Origin: JAJPXC01 sp964520525 | GTDB taxonomy: Bacteria; Bacteroidota; Bacteroidia; Bacteroidales; Muribaculaceae | Direction: 5' to 3' | Assembly (NCBI GenBank): GCA_964520525.1 | Contig: CAZFNR010000021.1 | Span: forward strand, 1-32,258 | DNA: 32,258 bases | Shown here: piece after piece, positions 25,477-32,258 of the stretch | Layout: each line of letters begins with the position of its first letter | Position numbering within the stretch: position 1 is the first letter of the stretch | Position numbers and translations under genes: made by a program | The notes under the pieces: generated by a model | Told to the model about the DNA's origin: nothing | The model's database searches: none | The model's input: the letters and a program-made list of their open reading frames with translations, nothing else

Positions 25477-27569
25477 TCGCTTTGGCTGGGTTTGAGCCAC
25501 TTGTCGGCCCATCGGAAGAACAGACGTTGCCACATGATGGCGTTCTGAGGTTTGAGTATCCAGTGGTTTTCGTCGGGGAAAATGACCATTTCGGCGGGTA
25601 CACCTCTTAGACGAGCGGCGTTGAATGCCATCATCCCTTGAGAGGCCAGGATGCGGAAGTCATATTCACCGTGGGTGACGAGTATCGGGGTGTTCCAGCG
25701 GTCGACATAGCGGTGAGGCGAGTCTTTGAACGAACGTTGCGCAACGGTGTTCTCTTTGTCCCAGAACGGGCCGCCGAGGTCCCAGTTGGCAAACCACATC
25801 TCTTCGGTTTCGAGATACTGGGTTTCGGTGTTGAAAATTCCGGCATGGGCAATGAAGCAAGCGAAACGGTTGTCGTGGTTTCCTGCAAGCCAGTATACCG
25901 AGAATCCGCCATAGCTCGCTCCCGTGGCCCCTATGTGGTCGGCGTCAATCCAAGGCTCTTTTTTCACGTCATCTACCGCACTCAGGTAGTCGCGCATATT
26001 CTGCCCGCTATAGTCGCCTGAAATCTGAGCGTTCCATTCCGTGCCGAATCCCGGAAGTCCGCGTCGGTTAGGAGCTATGATTACATAGCCGTTTGACGCC
26101 ATCAGTGCGAAATTCCAACGATAGCTCCAAAATTGACTTACAGCTTGCTGCGGACCGCCCTGACAGTAAAGCATGGCAGGATATTTCTTGCTCTTGTCCA
26201 TTTTCGGGGGCATTATGACCCAAGTGAGCATCTCTTTTCCGTCGGTGGTCGGAACCATGCGCTTCTCCACGGTTGGCATTTCGAGTTGGTCGAAAATTTC
26301 CTTGTTGACGGCGGTCAATTGCTTTGCTTCACCTCCCTTGACTGAGAATATCTCGTTGGGATACAGCATCGAGTGGTTCATGGTGATGAGCGTCTTGCCG
26401 TCGACGGGCGACAAGGTTGTGAAGTCGCATATCCCGGTGGCGACCATCTTTACCTCGCAGTTCTTGATAGAGATTGAGAATATCGGGGTGACTCCCTGAT
26501 GGTGGGCTATGAAATACAATGATTTGCCATCGGGGTTCCATGCTATTTCGTTGACAGTGTAATCCCACTCGGCGGTCAGGTCGTTTTTTTCGCCTGTGGC
26601 GCGGTTCATGATGAAAATGCGGTTTTTGTCTGATTCATAGCCGTCGTGCTCCATGCTGAGCCAAGCCACATATTTACCGTCGGGAGAAAACACGGGGTTG
26701 GTATCGTAGCCTTCCATCCCTTCGGTGAGATTGGTGGTGGCTTTTGTCGCGAGGTCATAGAGGTATAAGTCAGAGTTGGTTGACACTGCATAGTCCATGC
26801 CTGTCTTTTTGCGGGAGACATAGATGAGCTGTTTCGAGTCGGGCGACCATGCAAACGATTCGACGCCGCCGAATGGGCGCATCGGGGACTCGTATGGTTC
26901 GTCATGCATAATGTCAATCACGTTGCTGACAGTGTTGCCATCGAAGTCGGCCAAAAAGGGATGTGGAATTTCAGTTACCCATTCATCCCAGTGTTTGTAC
27001 ATCAGGTCGTCGATTACACGACCGGTAGCCTTTGGCAGGTCGGGATAAATATCCTGTGCCGTGCGGGAATATTTGATAGGTGAGACAAGTATAACCTTGG
27101 TGCCGTCGGGCGAGAAAAGGAATCCTTCCACCCCTTTTTCGAGCGATGTTACGGCTTTGCGATTGCTGCCGTCTGCATTCATCACCCAAAGTTGCTGTTT
27201 TTCGCCATCTTTAGTTAGGAACGCGATGCGTTTTCCTCCATCAATCCATACCGCACCGTTCTCTGAGTCGGCGGTATGAGTCAGACGTTTCTGCCCGCTG
27301 CCGTCGATGTTCATCACATATAGGTCGCGGTTGCTTTTATTCTGCTCTACGCTCTCGTAAGATATGCCGTAGAGTATCTGCTTTTTGTCGGGCGACACCA
27401 CCGGCTCGCTCACGCGGCCAAGGGCTTCGAGTGCCTCGATTGTAAACACTCCGTCGGGACTTTTAAAGTCGGGACGGTCGATGATAGGAGCTTCGGCGTC
27501 AGCAGCCATAGCCGACGTGGAGGCCAAAAGCATTGTTGACATCGCTATCGTTTGTAAAAAATTGCACAT
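25473..27569 (-). CDS. S9 family dipeptidyl peptidase, DPP5-like
   Basis: A 698-aa exported serine peptidase of the prolyl-oligopeptidase family. Signal peptide 1-22 (ends SAMA). An N-terminal beta-propeller (about 45-425) shows repeated TolB/WD-like motifs such as 'SPDGTKVILVS', 'AWSPDSKQLIYVS', 'FSPDGKYVAWLS' and 'AWNPDGKSLYFI'. The C-terminal alpha/beta hydrolase has the catalytic triad Ser552 ('GASYGGF'), Asp637 ('HGEYDFRI') and His669 ('DENHW'). Overall pattern and length fit DPP5 of Porphyromonas and Bacteroides, which removes dipeptides from peptide N-termini in the periplasm. It overlaps the DUF486 gene by 4 nt. A consensus promoter lies upstream. Confidence 0.92.
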   Translation of the reverse strand: MCNFLQTIAMSTMLLASTSAMAADAEAPIIDRPDFKSPDGVFTIEALEALGRVSEPVVSPDKKQILYGISYESVEQNKSNRDLYVMNIDGSGQKRLTHTADSENGAVWIDGGKRIAFLTKDGEKQQLWVMNADGSNRKAVTSLEKGVEGFLFSPDGTKVILVSPIKYSRTAQDIYPDLPKATGRVIDDLMYKHWDEWVTEIPHPFLADFDGNTVSNVIDIMHDEPYESPMRPFGGVESFAWSPDSKQLIYVSRKKTGMDYAVSTNSDLYLYDLATKATTNLTEGMEGYDTNPVFSPDGKYVAWLSMEHDGYESDKNRIFIMNRATGEKNDLTAEWDYTVNEIAWNPDGKSLYFIAHHQGVTPIFSISIKNCEVKMVATGICDFTTLSPVDGKTLITMNHSMLYPNEIFSVKGGEAKQLTAVNKEIFDQLEMPTVEKRMVPTTDGKEMLTWVIMPPKMDKSKKYPAMLYCQGGPQQAVSQFWSYRWNFALMASNGYVIIAPNRRGLPGFGTEWNAQISGDYSGQNMRDYLSAVDDVKKEPWIDADHIGATGASYGGFSVYWLAGNHDNRFACFIAHAGIFNTETQYLETEEMWFANWDLGGPFWDKENTVAQRSFKDSPHRYVDRWNTPILVTHGEYDFRILASQGMMAFNAARLRGVPAEMVIFPDENHWILKPQNAIMWQRLFFRWADKWLKPSQSE

Positions 27570-27595
27570 AATGCTTTGTAAGTTGAAGTTTTATG

Positions 27596-27628
27596 CAAAG
27601 ATACGAATAAGTCGAGAGCAAAGCCAAA
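27596..27628 (-). promoter_or_regulatory. Consensus promoter of the DPP5-like gene
   Basis: On the minus strand TTTG (27628-27625), 21 nt, then TATCTTTG (27603-27596) fits the Bacteroidetes -33/-7 pattern. It predicts a leader of roughly 20 nt before the ATG at 27569. Confidence 0.75.
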
Positions 27629-27693
27629 TTTATTTAAGCTTTGTCGAGTGGGGGTGTCGGAAAATAGAAATCAAAGAGTTGTCATCTTGGTTG

Positions 27694-28812
27694 TCACACA
27701 GGGATGACCATCATAGGTATGTCGGCGTGGAAAAGCAATTTATGGGCGAGGCTTGGATTGAACAGTCGTGCGAATATATTTTTCTTTTTGTTAGGCACCA
27801 CAATGAGATTTATGGGCTGTTGGGCTGAGATAGCGTTGAAATCCTCTACGATTGATTGCAGCTTGATATCTTTGACATCGAAAACATAGCCTGTGTAGTG
27901 CTTGCGGCAATAGCCGAGCAGTGAGTCAATGGCTTTGGCTCTGGTTTCTTCGCGCTCTTTTTTCCCGGGAATATGCACGATGGTGACGTTGAACGCCGAG
28001 TCGGGAAATAGCCGGTAGAATGAGTCAAGTGCCAATATGTCATCTTGCTCAAGGTTGCTGAAAAAGATGATGTCCCTGATATTCTTGACTGACGAGAGAG
28101 TCGCCGATTCCGGCACAGTGAAAGCCGATGTGCGACAAGAGTCGAGGACCTCGGCGGTGACGCTGCCTATCATTTCTCTCTCTTTTTTCCCTCGCCCGCG
28201 TGTTCCCATTACAATGAGCGATGTGGAATTGGTGCGGGTATATTCTAAGATTGTTTCCTCCGGAATCCCTTCGGTCACTATCGATGAGAATTTTACAGGA
28301 GGTATGTCACCATTTTTAATCTTGTTTCTTATTTTGCTTGTGAAACCGGTCATCAATCCATTGACTTCCGTTTCCACTTTCTTGCGTTCTTCGTCGTCAA
28401 TCTGGTCATAGCTGAAAGCATCGGTTAGTTGAAGGTTCCCGGTGCGGTATGGGTCAATATATGAGTGCAGAAAGACTACGTCGGTTTTTAGCCTGTGGGC
28501 AATTTCAAACCCGATGGAAGCGGCGCATGATGAATAGTCGGAAAAGTCGGTTGGCACAAGGATTGGCGCGACCTTTTTAGCGGTGCGTTGTTCGGTTGGG
28601 ATGGTGAAAATTTCGGCATTTTCAATAATTCGCAGAGCCAAGGGAAGGTCGCGCTCCTTGATGCGTACCCTGACACCCGACGAGACGACGGGCTGTAGCA
28701 GGTTTACGTTTTGCAATGCGACATCTATTCCCTCGCTTTCCAGTAGAGTCCTGAGCATTACGGCCTTCTCGTAGGTGTGGATGGCCACTGTGATTAGTCG
28801 TTCTTCGCCCAT
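27694..28812 (-). CDS. DUF2007 plus tandem universal stress protein fusion
   Basis: A 372-aa cytosolic protein. Residues about 1-70 ('LITVAIHTYEKAVMLRTLLE', 'VALQNVNLLQPVVSSGVRV') match the DUF2007 putative signal-transducing domain. Two universal-stress-protein folds follow, about 80-225 ('APILVPTDFSDYSSCAASIG', then the nucleotide-loop-like 'MGTRGRGKKEREMIGSV') and about 232-372 ('DIIFFSNLEQDDILALDS', ending 'LLFHADIPMMVIPV'). The first domain keeps a G-x2-G-x9-G(S)-like ATP motif; the second has a degenerate version (VPNKKKNIFARLF). Start chosen at 28812 (MGEERLITV) because the longer frame to 28872 adds non-family sequence. Likely a nucleotide-responsive stress protein; the target is unknown. 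Confidence 0.85.
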   Translation of the reverse strand: MGEERLITVAIHTYEKAVMLRTLLESEGIDVALQNVNLLQPVVSSGVRVRIKERDLPLALRIIENAEIFTIPTEQRTAKKVAPILVPTDFSDYSSCAASIGFEIAHRLKTDVVFLHSYIDPYRTGNLQLTDAFSYDQIDDEERKKVETEVNGLMTGFTSKIRNKIKNGDIPPVKFSSIVTEGIPEETILEYTRTNSTSLIVMGTRGRGKKEREMIGSVTAEVLDSCRTSAFTVPESATLSSVKNIRDIIFFSNLEQDDILALDSFYRLFPDSAFNVTIVHIPGKKEREETRAKAIDSLLGYCRKHYTGYVFDVKDIKLQSIVEDFNAISAQQPINLIVVPNKKKNIFARLFNPSLAHKLLFHADIPMMVIPV

Positions 28813-28921
28813 TGAGATTATGGAGTTGAAAGATAGATTTGATACAATAACACAGCCGGAGTGTATGGACACCCGCCTGTTTTTTTAACGTCGCATTGAC
28901 TTTGATGGTTAATGATGACGA

Positions 28922-29176
28922 TTATTTTTCCTGTTCCTGAAGAATCTGGACTGCCATGTCATAGATGGTAGTGTCGTCGAGGACTACAATACCTCCATCG
29001 GGACCCGGTTCAATGTGTACGCCACAGTTCTTGCCAAATTGATAATTGCTGCCTCCAAAATAGTTGCGCACCGTCTGCGCGGTTATATTTAACTTATCGG
29101 CGATCTGGTGAATCGAACCATCGGGGAGGCTGTCTTTGAGACGGCGAAGATCGTTGAAAGAAATAGTTTTAGTCAT
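28922..29176 (-). CDS. Small HTH DNA-binding protein
   Basis: An 84-aa protein with a helix-turn-helix in its first half ('SIHQIADKLNITAQTVRNYFGG', where the second helix follows NITAQ). The second half ('CGVHIEPGPDGGIVVLDDTTIYDMAVQIL') has a Gly/Pro-rich turn and an acidic helix. It belongs to a short, conserved Bacteroidetes group usually called DNA-binding protein; the target is not known. It has its own promoter upstream, and the palindromic terminator of the Bat operon lies about 135 nt before it. Confidence 0.8.
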   Translation of the reverse strand: MTKTISFNDLRRLKDSLPDGSIHQIADKLNITAQTVRNYFGGSNYQFGKNCGVHIEPGPDGGIVVLDDTTIYDMAVQILQEQEK

Positions 29177-29227
29177 GATACTATTAAGTTTGAGTTAATA
29201 AATCGGTTATCGGTTTTAATGTGGAGT

Positions 29228-29259
29228 TAAATGTAGGATGTTATTCTGTAATCACCAAA
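29228..29259 (-). promoter_or_regulatory. Promoter of the small HTH gene
   Basis: On the minus strand TTTG (29259-29256), 20 nt, then TACATTTA (29235-29228) matches the consensus with one mismatch in the -7 box. The predicted leader is about 45-50 nt. Confidence 0.6.
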
Positions 29260-29310
29260 TTTTTTCGGCAAAAAGTAATATGTTTTAAAACATAAAATTT
29301 TGCATAAACA

Positions 29311-29338
29311 AAATCGCATGGTTATAACCATGCGATTT
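29311..29338 (-). terminator. Perfect 28-nt palindrome terminating the Bat operon
   Basis: 14-bp arms (29311-29324 and 29325-29338) form a gapless palindrome followed on the minus strand by TTGTTTATG, 40 nt after the batE stop. In RNA the inner bases form the loop. A double-strand binding site is an alternative reading. Confidence 0.75.
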
Positions 29339-29377
29339 ACAGTTGTTTAGATAGCGTGCTTGACTTTCATCTCAAAA

Positions 29378-30154
29378 TTATATGCGTTCTGTGTCGCTTT
29401 TTGAAATCCATGCTCTATTAGCGTTGTCGACTCTTACGTCAAGCCAAACAGGGTTGGCTGTGTCGGCAGGTGTGGCAACTGAGTCTATAATTTCAACAAC
29501 TGTCCCTTCGTGGAGCAATATGGCTTGTTCGGTTTTGTCTTTTGGTAGGCGTGGAGAGGTGCTTAATTGAGTGGAGGGAGCGATGATGACTGCGCGCTCG
29601 GTTGAGGTGGCTTTATCGGCGGCGATAACAGCGAGAATGATTCCGGCTATTGTCAGTGCGAGCAATGCGAGTCCTCCGAAAAAGCTCACTTTGCGTAAGG
29701 TGACGTTGTCGGAGAAGATGTAGACTGCGATGGCTATAAGTAACAGAGTGAAGTTCCCAATGGCCAACAAGCTCCAGGTGTTGGAGTGGGCTGATGAGGC
29801 AGTGTCATCGACTATTTTGCTCATTACCGACCCGCGGTCGCCTGGCCGGTCGATAATGCGTGAGTTGACAAACGCAAGGTTCGCGCGGGCATCCTCATTG
29901 GTCGGGTCGAGTTTTAGAGCGCGTTCGTAGTTGAGTATCGCCTTGCCGAGTTGCCCCATACGATAGTAGGTATTACCGAGATTGTAGAACAGTGCGCTCG
30001 ATGTCCCTTCGGTTTCTGCCGCCTTGGCGTAAAGTTCGGCTGCTCGTTGGAAATCATCGGCGGTATATGCCGAATCGCCTTGTTCGGTAAGAGATGCGGC
30101 TTGCGAGGTCAATACCGCTAAAGCAATTATAAGCAATGAAACGATTTTTTTCAT
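29378..30154 (-). CDS. batE: BatE: TPR and SH3-like membrane protein of the aerotolerance operon
   Basis: A 258-aa inner-membrane protein. Signal peptide or first helix at 1-20. TPR repeats at about 21-92 ('QGDSAYTADDFQRAAELYAKAA', 'FYNLGNTYYRMGQLGKAILNYERAL'). Two transmembrane helices at about 128-148 and 156-178 and a bacterial SH3-like domain at about 190-255 ('AILLHEGTVVEIIDS', 'VWLDVRVDNANRAWI') complete the BatE layout. It lies 24 nt after batD. The Bat operon (batA-E) of Bacteroides supports aerotolerance, though its molecular action is not settled. The SH3-like end may bind periplasmic ligands or wall material. Confidence 0.9.
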   Translation of the reverse strand: MKKIVSLLIIALAVLTSQAASLTEQGDSAYTADDFQRAAELYAKAAETEGTSSALFYNLGNTYYRMGQLGKAILNYERALKLDPTNEDARANLAFVNSRIIDRPGDRGSVMSKIVDDTASSAHSNTWSLLAIGNFTLLLIAIAVYIFSDNVTLRKVSFFGGLALLALTIAGIILAVIAADKATSTERAVIIAPSTQLSTSPRLPKDKTEQAILLHEGTVVEIIDSVATPADTANPVWLDVRVDNANRAWISKSDTERI

Positions 30155-30178
30155 GACAGTGAGGTAGGGAGGTGATGA

Positions 30179-31987
30179 TTATCGTTTTGTCCGTTTGATT
30201 CCGGCCATTTCGTTCATGGCCGACGATGCTTGTTGGTAGATGCTTTCAAGCCTGTTCTCGCTTTCAGTTGGTGCGTATCGTGCCATTTCGCAGGCGTCAA
30301 GTACATCGATGAAGCGTAATATCAGCTCGTCGGGCGCTCCGTAATCTTTAAGCTCGTTAGCGATGTTTTGTCGTGTCAACTGTGATGCCGGAATCGAAAG
30401 CTTATCGCTGAGATAGCCCCATACGGCCTTGAGGGTTTCTTCGTAGAATTTATCGCTCTGTTGTGATTTCATGAATCCTTCGGCCGTCTTGAGTCGTCGA
30501 CGGGCGACTTTGTTGGCTTTGGCGAGTTTGCGCCCGGTCACGTCGGCGTTGAGCCTTATGCGTTTTGCGGCCATTACCACTGACACTGTCAAAATGGCTG
30601 TGAGCAAAATGTAGATTGTCCAATACCACCAAGTTCTGATAATGAGTGTGTGGGTTGGCGACAGAGATTTATCACCGAGTTTGATGTGCAATATGTCGGT
30701 GTTTTTCGCTTTGACATCCTGTTTGACTACTGTGGATGTGCTGGTTCCTGCTCCTTTTGCCACGTCGAGGTTGTAGGATGGCGTTGTCAGTGTAACATAC
30801 TTCTTTGATGATGGGTTGAAGTAAACAAATTCGTCGGCTCCGATAGTGAATTTGCCCACACTTTGCGGCACAAATGTGTACTCTATTGTCATAGAGCCTG
30901 TGACGTTTGAACCACTGACCTTTGATGAAATGTCGGTTTTGGGAGTGTATAACTCAAATTCCGAAGGGAAGTCGGTCGCCGGTTCTTTGAGGTATTTGAT
31001 ATTGCCGGTCCCTTTGATTGTGTAGGTAAGTGAGGCGGCCTCATTAGTACGGAACGATGTCCCGTTGAGCTTGCTGTCGATGGAGAACTGGCCGACGGCT
31101 CCGTTAAAGCCTTCCGGTTGCGGATTGGGCAGCTCGAGTATGTTAACAGAAGCGGAGTTTGAGTTTACTTGTATTTTCTTTTCCACGGGACGTGTGCTGC
31201 CGAAAAATCCCATGTTGATACGCTCATATTGCACCACCGTCAGATCATAGCGTCCTGAGTTGATTGTCAGTTTGCCGGACTTTTGGGGGAATATAATGCA
31301 CTTTTTGAGAATGGCGGTCATATAGTTTTGGCCGCGGTAATGCTCCATTTCGTTCAATGCGGGTTGCACGTCGGCTTCGTCGATTAGGAATCCATCGAAA
31401 CTTGGTTGCGTTGTGGGCATGAACGAACTAATTTGATATTTGGTGTAAAGCTTAATCGTGCATTCTATCGCCTCTTGTTCGTATGCCTGGGATTTTGAAA
31501 GGATGATGCGCACAAACACGTCATCGTTCGTCACTTGGCGGTCGGGCGTTTGTGTGGTATAATCATCTACTGACACCTGTGGACGTTGACCTGATTGTTG
31601 TGTGTCGGCAGGAAGAACCTTAAACTGTACCTCTTTGGTGCGTAGCGTTTTGCCTTCAGCTACAATCGATGCGCTTCCGATTGTGAATGTCCCGGCTTTG
31701 TCGGCGCGATAAGTGTAGGTGTAGTCAATGGAGGAAGTGGAAGTCGCTTGTCCGTTGACTACTTGATATGACTGCATCGTGGATGTCGATGGTCCATAGA
31801 GTAATGTGCATCCGTTGATTTGCGGAGCGTTAAGGCTGCTCCCTTCGGCATTTTGCAGACGGAACGTCACGGCGAATCTGTTGCCCGCTATGACCTGTCT
31901 CGGAGGGATTACTGTAAACGTGGTCTCTGCGAGCGCGGTGGCTGCGACAGAAATCATTAATGCTAATATGACGAATAGACGTTTCAT
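30179..31987 (-). CDS. batD: BatD: aerotolerance operon membrane protein
   Basis: A 602-aa protein with a signal peptide (MKRLFVILALMISVAATALA), a large periplasmic beta-rich region (about 22-440) with repeated oxygen-tolerance-domain motifs ('FTVIPPRQVIAGNRFAVTFRL', 'FPQKSGKLTINSGRYDL', 'FVPQSVGKFTIGADEFVY'), one transmembrane helix (about 451-473, 'WWYWTIYILLTAILTVSVVMAA') and a cytosolic helical tail. Start chosen at 31987 because it begins the signal peptide; the longer frame to 32008 would overlap the batC stop region. It lies 14 nt after batC. The batD-batE order matches the Bacteroides Bat operon. Confidence 0.93.
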   Translation of the reverse strand: MKRLFVILALMISVAATALAETTFTVIPPRQVIAGNRFAVTFRLQNAEGSSLNAPQINGCTLLYGPSTSTMQSYQVVNGQATSTSSIDYTYTYRADKAGTFTIGSASIVAEGKTLRTKEVQFKVLPADTQQSGQRPQVSVDDYTTQTPDRQVTNDDVFVRIILSKSQAYEQEAIECTIKLYTKYQISSFMPTTQPSFDGFLIDEADVQPALNEMEHYRGQNYMTAILKKCIIFPQKSGKLTINSGRYDLTVVQYERINMGFFGSTRPVEKKIQVNSNSASVNILELPNPQPEGFNGAVGQFSIDSKLNGTSFRTNEAASLTYTIKGTGNIKYLKEPATDFPSEFELYTPKTDISSKVSGSNVTGSMTIEYTFVPQSVGKFTIGADEFVYFNPSSKKYVTLTTPSYNLDVAKGAGTSTSTVVKQDVKAKNTDILHIKLGDKSLSPTHTLIIRTWWYWTIYILLTAILTVSVVMAAKRIRLNADVTGRKLAKANKVARRRLKTAEGFMKSQQSDKFYEETLKAVWGYLSDKLSIPASQLTRQNIANELKDYGAPDELILRFIDVLDACEMARYAPTESENRLESIYQQASSAMNEMAGIKRTKR

Positions 31988-32001
31988 ATCGTTCAGAATT
32001 G

Positions 32002-32258
32002 CTACCACGGTTTTAAAATGTTGCGTTTAGATGCCTTGGCTTCGCTTTCTTGTTTCTTGGCGTTTATGCGTCGGCGTGTCGCATTTTCTTCATTCTCCAT
32101 GGTTTTCAAGATTTTTTCAGCATTGGCATCGCTTATACCTTGTGGCTTTTGATTCTGCTTTCGGTCTTGCTTGTCTTTATCTTGATTACCTTCGTTTTGG
32201 TCTTTGTTTTGGTCTTTGTCTTGGTCCTTGTTCTGGTCTTTGTTTTGGTCTTTGTCTT
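32002..32258 (-). CDS. batC: BatC, C-terminal part only (runs off the window)
   Basis: The last 84 codons of a minus-strand gene ending at TAG (32004-32002). The visible part begins inside a tandem Lys-Asp-Gln-Asn repeat (KDQNKDQN...), encoded by a 12-nt repeat, then 'GISDANAEKILKTMENEEN' and a basic tail ending KRNILKPW. A low-complexity hydrophilic linker followed by a short 'AEKIL..ME..E' helix is typical of the C-terminus of BatC, whose TPR part would lie outside the window. Position directly before batD supports this. Confidence 0.8.
   Translation of the reverse strand, partial: DKDQNKDQNKDQDKDQNKDQNEGNQDKDKQDRKQNQKPQGISDANAEKILKTMENEENATRRRINAKKQESEAKASKRNILKPW
32192..32258 (-). repeat. 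12-nt tandem repeat encoding (KDQN)n in batC
   Basis: About five and a half copies of a 12-nt unit (plus strand TTTGTTTTGGTC with C/T variants) encode KDQN/KDQD four-residue repeats. The array continues beyond the window edge, so its total copy number is unknown. Copies differ mostly at synonymous or Asn/Asp positions. Confidence 0.85.

Noticed and set aside
25477..25533. Longer N-terminus for the DUF486 protein
   Set aside because: It lies inside the peptidase gene, and the ATGA overlap at 25473-25476 gives a family-like start.
27661..27715. Possible GTCATC/GATGAC hairpin after the universal stress gene
   Set aside because: Only 6 bp with a 16-nt loop and no U-tract; too weak to call a terminator.

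Overview
The window reads as ordinary chromosome of a Bacteroidales gut commensal, most likely a Muribaculaceae (S24-7) relative. This rests on several Bacteroidetes-type promoters (TTTG, about 20 nt, TAnnTTTG), a Bat aerotolerance operon, a BtuG-type B12 lipoprotein with an acidic surface-export signal, a DPP5-like S9 peptidase, a Porin_10-type porin, a DUF3098 protein and large secreted proteins with type-IX-secretion-like C-terminal tails. The species cannot be fixed from sequence alone. I saw no tRNA, rRNA, insertion sequence, CRISPR array, phage gene or recognisable defence system.

Layout. 1-222 holds no convincing gene, only a strong hairpin that terminates the first gene. 223-2991 (-) is a secreted beta-helix plus beta-propeller protein. 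3193-7369 (+) is a vitamin B12 uptake unit: promoter, cobalamin riboswitch with terminator hairpin, btuB outer-membrane transporter, btuG surface lipoprotein and a tightly coupled yigZ/IMPACT gene. 7388-11829 (-) is a six-gene housekeeping operon transcribed ftsX, DUF3098, uppP, truB, queA, DUF2148. 12070-14757 and 15007-18558 (-) are two large secreted proteins, each with its own long hairpin terminator; the second is a putative DUF5722-like glycoside hydrolase carrying four copies of a beta-sandwich module. 18717-20084 (-) is miaB, divergent from a succinate-type CoA transferase (20235-21731, +) with a textbook promoter and terminator.

21842-24921 (-) is a porin, then a membrane-anchored solute-binding protein, then a small acidic gene broken by two compensating frameshifts. 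25108-27569 (-) is a DPP5-like peptidase overlapping a DUF486 membrane protein, closed by a hairpin terminator. 27694-28812 (-) is a DUF2007 plus double universal-stress-protein fusion, and 28922-29176 (-) a small HTH protein. 29378-32258 (-) is the end of the Bat operon: partial batC running off the window, batD, batE and a palindromic terminator.

Working together: BtuB and BtuG should capture and import corrinoids under riboswitch control. The secreted proteins, porin and DPP5 fit a glycan- and peptide-scavenging gut lifestyle, and the CoA transferase fits succinate/propionate or acetate fermentation. The observations most worth checking are the four-module putative glycosidase, the beta-helix/TagC-like-propeller fusion, the twice-frameshifted small acidic gene, the B12 operon with an attached yigZ, and the nearly leaderless porin promoter.
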